Positions 59,470-64,000 of a stretch of 64,000 nucleotides of DNA are shown in pieces (within the stretch, counting starts at the first letter, position 1; each line of letters opens with the position of its first letter). Location of the stretch: NCBI GenBank assembly GCA_027023025.1, contig JALVXB010000025.1, positions 48,013-112,012 of the forward strand, in the 5' to 3' direction. The notes beneath the pieces were generated by a model that worked only from the letters and a program-made list of their open reading frames with translations, was not told the origin of the DNA and did no database searches. This stretch comes from Caldisericaceae bacterium (GTDB lineage: Bacteria; Caldisericota; Caldisericia; Caldisericales; Caldisericaceae). Position numbers and translations under genes: made by a program.

Positions 59470-60896
59470 TGTGCTGTCACCTCTTTTTTAATTTTTTCAA
59501 AAATTTCCATGTACTTATGCGCAGAACGATTCCACGAAAAATCACACTGCATTCCTACTCTTTGTATGTTCTCGTATACGGGCTTATTTTCGTAAATTTT
59601 ATTTGCATATACAAGTGTATTATAAAGTGCGTTTGAAGAGTATTCGTCAAACGACAAACCGTTTCCGCAGTGTGTGTATTCGTTGTAATTGTCAATTGTG
59701 TCTTTTAGGCCGCCCGTTTCACGAACAATTGGAACTGCCCCGTACTTTAAGGCAATCAGTTGCCCAAGTCCGCAGGGTTCGTAGCGAGACGGCATCATAA
59801 AGTAGTCACTCGCTGCATAAATTTTATGCGCTAGAGTGTTATCGAACTTTATGAGTGCTTTTATTTTGCCTGCAAATTTTTCTTCCAACGAGGTGAGTGC
59901 GTCTTCAAGATGCTTTTCACCAGTTCCTAATATTACAACTCTTACATCTTCTTTTAAGAAGCTGTTTAATGCTTCTACTAAAATATCGACGCCTTTCTGC
60001 CCTGCAAGTCTGCTTACCATCCCAAACAACGGTTTGTTTTCAGTATCAAGTCCGATTTCTTTTGACAATTCCTGCTTATTCATTGACTTTCCGTATAAAT
60101 TTGTTTCTGAATAATTCTTATATATCAGCGTATCCTTTTGTGGGTTCCATACTGAGTAGTCAATTCCGTTTAGAATTCCTATGAGCCGGTCCTTCCTCGC
60201 TCTTAGTATGCCGTCCATCCCTACGCCGTATTCTGGTGTTTGTATTTCTTTTGCATAAGTTGGGCTTACAGTACTGAGATAGGTAGAATAAACTATGCCG
60301 GATTTTAAAAAACTTACATTTCCGTAAAATTCTAATCCCTCCATCGTGAAGTACTTTCTGTTGATGTGAAGTATGTCGAGTATGCCCTGCTCGAAATTAC
60401 CCTGATAGCCTAAGTTGTGGATTGTAAACAAAGTTCCTATTTTAAGCCCACTATCCGTTATGAATAAGGGCACGAGTCCGCTTTGCCAGTCGTTTACATG
60501 TAGGACATCTACCTTAAGGCTGAGTTTTTTTATTGCTTCAAGTACTGCAATGTCAAAAAAACCAAATCGTTCTGCATTGTCGGGATAATCGCCTTCTTTT
60601 GTGCCGTACAAATTATCGCGCCCAAAGTAATAATCCTGTTCTACAAAAATAACAGTACCGTTTTCAGTTTTTTGTATGAGGATGTTACCTTTAATGTCTT
60701 TGCTTCCTATTTTTACAGAAATCTCCGTAGCCTTTTCTGGATTATTTACATTGTTTATAGTTTTGTAGTATGGAAGGAATAAATATACATCATTTCCCAT
60801 TTTGCCAAATACATTGAATAAGGTGCCTGTAACATCTGCCAATCCTCCTGTTTTTGCGTATGGGACTGCTTCGCTTGCTACGATTCCTATGTTCAT
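59466..60896 (-). CDS. glgA: glycogen (starch) synthase
   Basis: GlgA of 476 residues, a GT5 glucosyltransferase extending alpha-1,4-glucan from NDP-glucose. K15-T-G-G-L (AVPYAKTGGLADVTG) binds the nucleotide sugar, VDVLHVNDWQSGLVPL and FTIHNLGYQGNFE are the GT5 acceptor-side motifs, RLAGQKGVDILVEAL starts the second domain, and PSRYEPCGLGQLIALKYGAVPIVRETGGLKDT is the donor-binding E-x7-E region. glgC is absent, so the sugar donor may come from another enzyme. Start overlaps galT by 4 nt. Confidence 0.96.
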   Translation of the reverse strand: MNIGIVASEAVPYAKTGGLADVTGTLFNVFGKMGNDVYLFLPYYKTINNVNNPEKATEISVKIGSKDIKGNILIQKTENGTVIFVEQDYYFGRDNLYGTKEGDYPDNAERFGFFDIAVLEAIKKLSLKVDVLHVNDWQSGLVPLFITDSGLKIGTLFTIHNLGYQGNFEQGILDILHINRKYFTMEGLEFYGNVSFLKSGIVYSTYLSTVSPTYAKEIQTPEYGVGMDGILRARKDRLIGILNGIDYSVWNPQKDTLIYKNYSETNLYGKSMNKQELSKEIGLDTENKPLFGMVSRLAGQKGVDILVEALNSFLKEDVRVVILGTGEKHLEDALTSLEEKFAGKIKALIKFDNTLAHKIYAASDYFMMPSRYEPCGLGQLIALKYGAVPIVRETGGLKDTIDNYNEYTHCGNGLSFDEYSSNALYNTLVYANKIYENKPVYENIQRVGMQCDFSWNRSAHKYMEIFEKIKKEVTAQ

Positions 60897-61912
60897 TTTT
60901 CTAACTCCTCTCCTGCTTTACGCAAGAATTCGGCTGCCCTTTCTGGAGGCATGGGATTAATGTATAATCCTGTTCCCCATTCAAAGCCTGCCGTATGGGT
61001 AAGCCTCGGGACGATTTCGATGTGCCAGTGATAATGAGGTAAATGCAAATTGTTCAGAGGGGCAGAATGTATGTAAAAGTTGTATGGAACATTGGGCACG
61101 GCCTTATTTAGCATTCTTAGAGATCTTTGCAATGCATCTGCAAGATAAGGAATTTGTCCTCGTTTAATGTCTGCGTAGTCGGAGCTGTGCTGCTTTGGAA
61201 GTATCCACATTTCAAATGGCACAATTGAAGCAAACGGTACAAACACGACAAATTCCTCGTTTTCAATTACGAGGCGTTTTTTATCTCCTACTTCCTGCGC
61301 GATCATGTCGCAATATACACACCTCTCCTTGTAGTCATAGTATCTCTGTGCGCCTGCCAGTTCTTCTTTTGCCAACTTTGGGATTACGGGTGTTGCAATA
61401 AGCTGTGAATGTGGGTGTGAAAGGGAGGCACCTGCTTTTTTGCCTTTATTCTTAAATATAATTATGTATCTAAAGCGTATGTCTTTTCTCAGGTCAAGGC
61501 ACCTATCCCTAAACGCCCACAAGATGTCTTCTACATGTTTAAGTGGAAGTGTTTCCAAACTGTCGAAGTGGTTTGGCGACTCAATAATTACTTCGTGTGC
61601 GCCTATGCCGTTCATCATGTCGTACATTCCTACACCACGCCTGTTTAAGTCACCCTCCACTCTTAGTGCGGGAAATTTATTTGGAATTACTCTTACATTC
61701 CACCCAGGTGTATTGGGTTGTGTACCTGGTTTTCTGTATGCTAATATTTCGGGTGGTGTTCTATCTTCGTGCCCTTCACAAAACGGACACTTTTCTGTAA
61801 CATCATTAGACTCTAATTCTTCCTCTTCTTTAAAGTCACTCGGACGCATTGCTCTTTCTACTGCTATAATTACCCAACGACCGGTAACGGGATCTTTCCT
61901 TAATTCTGGCAT
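60893..61912 (-). CDS. galT: galactose-1-phosphate uridylyltransferase family protein
   Basis: A 339-residue GalT. RKDPVTGRWVIIA opens the protein; zinc ligands come from KCPFCEGHE and a second Cys pair (RCVYCDM); the active-site nucleophile is the middle His region of ASLSHPHSQLIATP; PYNFYIHSAPLNNLHLPHYHWHIEIVPRL forms the second half of the active site. It exchanges UMP between hexose-1-phosphates. No galK or galE is nearby; its position next to glgA suggests it may supply nucleotide-glucose or work as an NDP-glucose phosphorylase-like enzyme (inference). TAGGAGG precedes ATG. Confidence 0.92.
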   Translation of the reverse strand: MPELRKDPVTGRWVIIAVERAMRPSDFKEEEELESNDVTEKCPFCEGHEDRTPPEILAYRKPGTQPNTPGWNVRVIPNKFPALRVEGDLNRRGVGMYDMMNGIGAHEVIIESPNHFDSLETLPLKHVEDILWAFRDRCLDLRKDIRFRYIIIFKNKGKKAGASLSHPHSQLIATPVIPKLAKEELAGAQRYYDYKERCVYCDMIAQEVGDKKRLVIENEEFVVFVPFASIVPFEMWILPKQHSSDYADIKRGQIPYLADALQRSLRMLNKAVPNVPYNFYIHSAPLNNLHLPHYHWHIEIVPRLTHTAGFEWGTGLYINPMPPERAAEFLRKAGEELEK

Positions 61913-61923
61913 TTAATAACCTC

Positions 61924-63876
61924 CTATAATTTTAATTCTATGAATAGTTCTTTGTCTTTTATTATACTCCATTTCTTACTAAAAATAAATGTTAGACCCT
62001 GAAAAGTTTTTTCAAAGCCGCTTTCTGATTGTGACACCGTGTAAATTGGAAAACTCCACATAGTCATCTTTTCTGAAAAGGTGAGAGTTACTTGTTTTTC
62101 CTGGATGAAGTCTTCTATTTTAAATTCAAAATCCGTTATGTTTATAAAGTCTTTATAGTCAATACCGTTAATCTTCATTCCGTCTTTAAAGAGCATAAAG
62201 TTAAACTCTATACCGTGGAAGAGGAACAATTCTACATCTGCGCTTATGTGGTATTTGGCGCTAATCTTTTTTTTGTTTTTACTAATAAGAAACATTTTCT
62301 CAAGAAGTAATTCTTCCCAATTTTCACCGTGCCACACATGTCCATTTCGTAGAAAATTTACGGATATTTCGTTATCTTCCTTTTTAACTGTAGAGTTGAA
62401 TTTTTCTATAACGAAGTCACCCTGTTCTCCAAAATTCATCGAGTAAACTTTATGGGCAGTAGTGTCTTCTCTAAAAAAGTGATCAATAAACGATGTGCGT
62501 CTATACCAATCGTATATAAGAAATTTGTCCAAATCGTTTTCTTTTAATTTAGCTATTTCGTGAATTGTCTTTACTGAAGAATCATTGTTATCAATGGGTT
62601 TTTTTTGATTTATCTCTTTTATTCTGTCGTGGTATGGTTCTTTTCTTCGTGTGAGAACATTTAACAAGTTAATGTCACTTTCTTTATCGTCTAATTCGTA
62701 CAAACTTCCACCTTTTTCCGAAAAAAATGCATCCAGTAAAGGGGTTTCTACGATTACCTCCTCGGTTCCGTCGAGGTTTAAATCGGTTTTACTCACAGAA
62801 AAAGTATTACTATCTAACTCTTTTTCTGCTTCGATCAAATTTTGATATATTCCTATCCTTAGGTGTGGAAGGTACAGACCCCCAAAGACTCCGTGCCAAT
62901 AGACATCGTTTACTTCGCTCTTAAGCAACGCATTCGGAATTTCCTTTCCTTTATCTGAGACTTTTCTACTAATGTAAATAGAATGTTTGTTCATATCGTT
63001 TGACTCTGGATATTTAAGCAAAAAGTTCCTGAAGTTTCCCTTGGACCATTCCATCATTTCCTCGTAAGAAGATTCTCTAAGGTAAACGCGCTTTTGGGGT
63101 GGATACTTTTTAATAAATTCCATTGGGAGTATCATGTGAAGCCAGTCTCTGTTTGCTTTTAATCCTTCGATAAATTTTTTAAGCCATCCTTCTTCGTAAA
63201 CATACTTGTATGTACCGGGCCATACGCCAAATTTTTCTCCGTCATCTCCAAGTAATGCCATTGACTCTGGATTTTCATCGTGGAGGTTTTTTAAATAATC
63301 AAATACTTTATTTGTATTCTTAAATGGAATAAGATATCTTAGTTTTTTGCTAATTGGAAAAAGCTTTAGCTCCATGCCTTCATTTTCCGTAATAAAGTAT
63401 CCATTAAGTTCGTCCTCTTTGACACCTTCTCTTAAAAAGTGCGTATCGTCTATAAATGTATATTTAATGTGATTTTTGCTTAGAATGCTTGCTATTTGCT
63501 GTTCCCACACTCTTTCTGCAAGCCAGAACCCATGGGGCCGAACCCTAAACAAGTGTTCTATGTAATCGTTCATTCTTTTTATTTGTTCATCTCGGTCTTT
63601 TTCAGGCAGCAATATTAAGATTGGTTCGTACATTCCTCCTGTTATTATTTCACATCTATTCGTTCCTAGGAGATAACGCAGTTTTTCTATGAGATCTGGA
63701 TGTTTTTTTTCGATGTACTGCAATAGATAACCAGAAAAGTGTATGGCAAATCTAAACTCGCTTGTATCTAAGATTTCGTCTATAAATGGCTTGTAGGCGT
63801 GCTTGTATGCATCCTCTAAAACATAACTAAAGTTCCCGACGGGTTGATGGTTGTGGACTACAAATATAAGGTTCAT
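61924..63876 (-). CDS. GH57 4-alpha-glucanotransferase / alpha-amylase
   Basis: A 650-residue GH57 enzyme close in length and layout to the Thermococcus litoralis 4-alpha-glucanotransferase. Conserved regions: VVHNHQPVG (H8, H10), EIITGGMYEPIL, WLAERVWE with the nucleophile E121, and LLGDDGEKFGVW with the acid/base D212. The C-terminal beta-sandwich (about 380-650) follows. It transfers maltodextrin segments or hydrolyses alpha-1,4-glucan, in the cytoplasm (no signal peptide). First gene of the operon; GAGGAGG precedes ATG 63876. Confidence 0.93.
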   Translation of the reverse strand: MNLIFVVHNHQPVGNFSYVLEDAYKHAYKPFIDEILDTSEFRFAIHFSGYLLQYIEKKHPDLIEKLRYLLGTNRCEIITGGMYEPILILLPEKDRDEQIKRMNDYIEHLFRVRPHGFWLAERVWEQQIASILSKNHIKYTFIDDTHFLREGVKEDELNGYFITENEGMELKLFPISKKLRYLIPFKNTNKVFDYLKNLHDENPESMALLGDDGEKFGVWPGTYKYVYEEGWLKKFIEGLKANRDWLHMILPMEFIKKYPPQKRVYLRESSYEEMMEWSKGNFRNFLLKYPESNDMNKHSIYISRKVSDKGKEIPNALLKSEVNDVYWHGVFGGLYLPHLRIGIYQNLIEAEKELDSNTFSVSKTDLNLDGTEEVIVETPLLDAFFSEKGGSLYELDDKESDINLLNVLTRRKEPYHDRIKEINQKKPIDNNDSSVKTIHEIAKLKENDLDKFLIYDWYRRTSFIDHFFREDTTAHKVYSMNFGEQGDFVIEKFNSTVKKEDNEISVNFLRNGHVWHGENWEELLLEKMFLISKNKKKISAKYHISADVELFLFHGIEFNFMLFKDGMKINGIDYKDFINITDFEFKIEDFIQEKQVTLTFSEKMTMWSFPIYTVSQSESGFEKTFQGLTFIFSKKWSIIKDKELFIELKL

Positions 63877-63889
63877 TTTACCTCCTCGT

Positions 63890-63917
63890 ATAATATATTT
63901 GCAGAATAGATAGTAAA
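63890..63917 (-). promoter_or_regulatory. promoter of the alpha-glucan operon
   Basis: Minus-strand TTTACT (63917-63912), 16-nt spacer, TATTAT (63895-63890). This is the only gap before the seven-gene run down to gmk. Beyond 63918 no feature could be supported. Confidence 0.55.
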
Positions 63918-64000
63918 GTATTTATCTGTTCTATGCATTGAAGTTTGTTATTCTCTCTTCGGGGAAAGGTTGAAGAAAGCTGTTGCCTCCTTGGGAAAGG

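Noticed and set aside
63918..64000. A gene entering from the right edge
   Set aside because: Short frames on both strands can be read, but none has a start with a ribosome site or a recognisable product.

Overview
The window reads as one compact stretch of chromosome from an AT-rich (roughly 35-40% GC by eye), probably thermophilic and anaerobic bacterium. Pointers are type I GlnA, GH57 glucanotransferase, ferredoxin-inserted MinD-type ATPases, a minimal SufCB system, DNA polymerase I without a proofreading active site, CsaB and TM1410/GH114-type enzymes. The combination recalls Caldisericum, Thermotogota and Dictyoglomus; Caldisericota-like is my best guess, but this is inference from gene content only. 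No tRNA, rRNA, CRISPR array or transposase was found. Genes overlap by a few bases and often start with GTG or TTG; the only gap over 300 bp is 12698-13716.

Left part: a cut folE2 and queD (queuosine precursor, minus strand, 1-535) face a long plus-strand run (634-12697): a DUF364 protein, a cyclodeaminase-like protein, rho, tdk, prfA, prmC, tsaC, def, fmt, csaB, comF and a BtuFCD-type ABC importer. A 1-kb convergent gap follows with dispersed repeats. Then come hrcA-mtaB and glnA (minus), two MinD-like Fe-S ATPases (plus), a two-domain glycoside hydrolase and a DUF59-NifX-like fusion (minus), yigZ, and a minus run of a RecB-like nuclease, coaE, polA, comEC, comEA and fabG.

Middle: a phosphoesterase, then the classic phoH-pgpH-ybeY-corC-cdd cluster extended by tpiA and a LEA-like coiled-coil protein; xerC/D, an EamA transporter, an AP-superfamily phosphodiesterase, and the dnaG-rpoD operon. 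Next are csaA and pepT (minus), a lipoprotein, nucleoside salvage (uridine phosphorylase-like and psuG) with a methyltransferase, and an iron-sulfur operon sufC-sufB-rrf2-mrp followed by an unknown membrane-anchored protein.

Right part: padR and bioY (minus), an unknown P-loop kinase-like protein, then a long minus-strand operon, read from 63.9 kb downwards: GH57 glucanotransferase, galT, glgA, phosphohexomutase, pgi, ctpA and gmk. The first five form an alpha-glucan storage and turnover module linking maltodextrin, glucose-1-P and glucose-6-P.

Themes worth attention: several first-in-operon genes (hrcA, bioY, the EamA gene, DUF364, phoH) carry a -10 box just 6-9 nt before ATG and no Shine-Dalgarno, which predicts leaderless mRNAs; glnA and the Fe-S ATPase operon have interleaved divergent promoters; hairpins at three convergent junctions lie in the last codons of the opposing gene; and there are several unusual domain fusions or losses.
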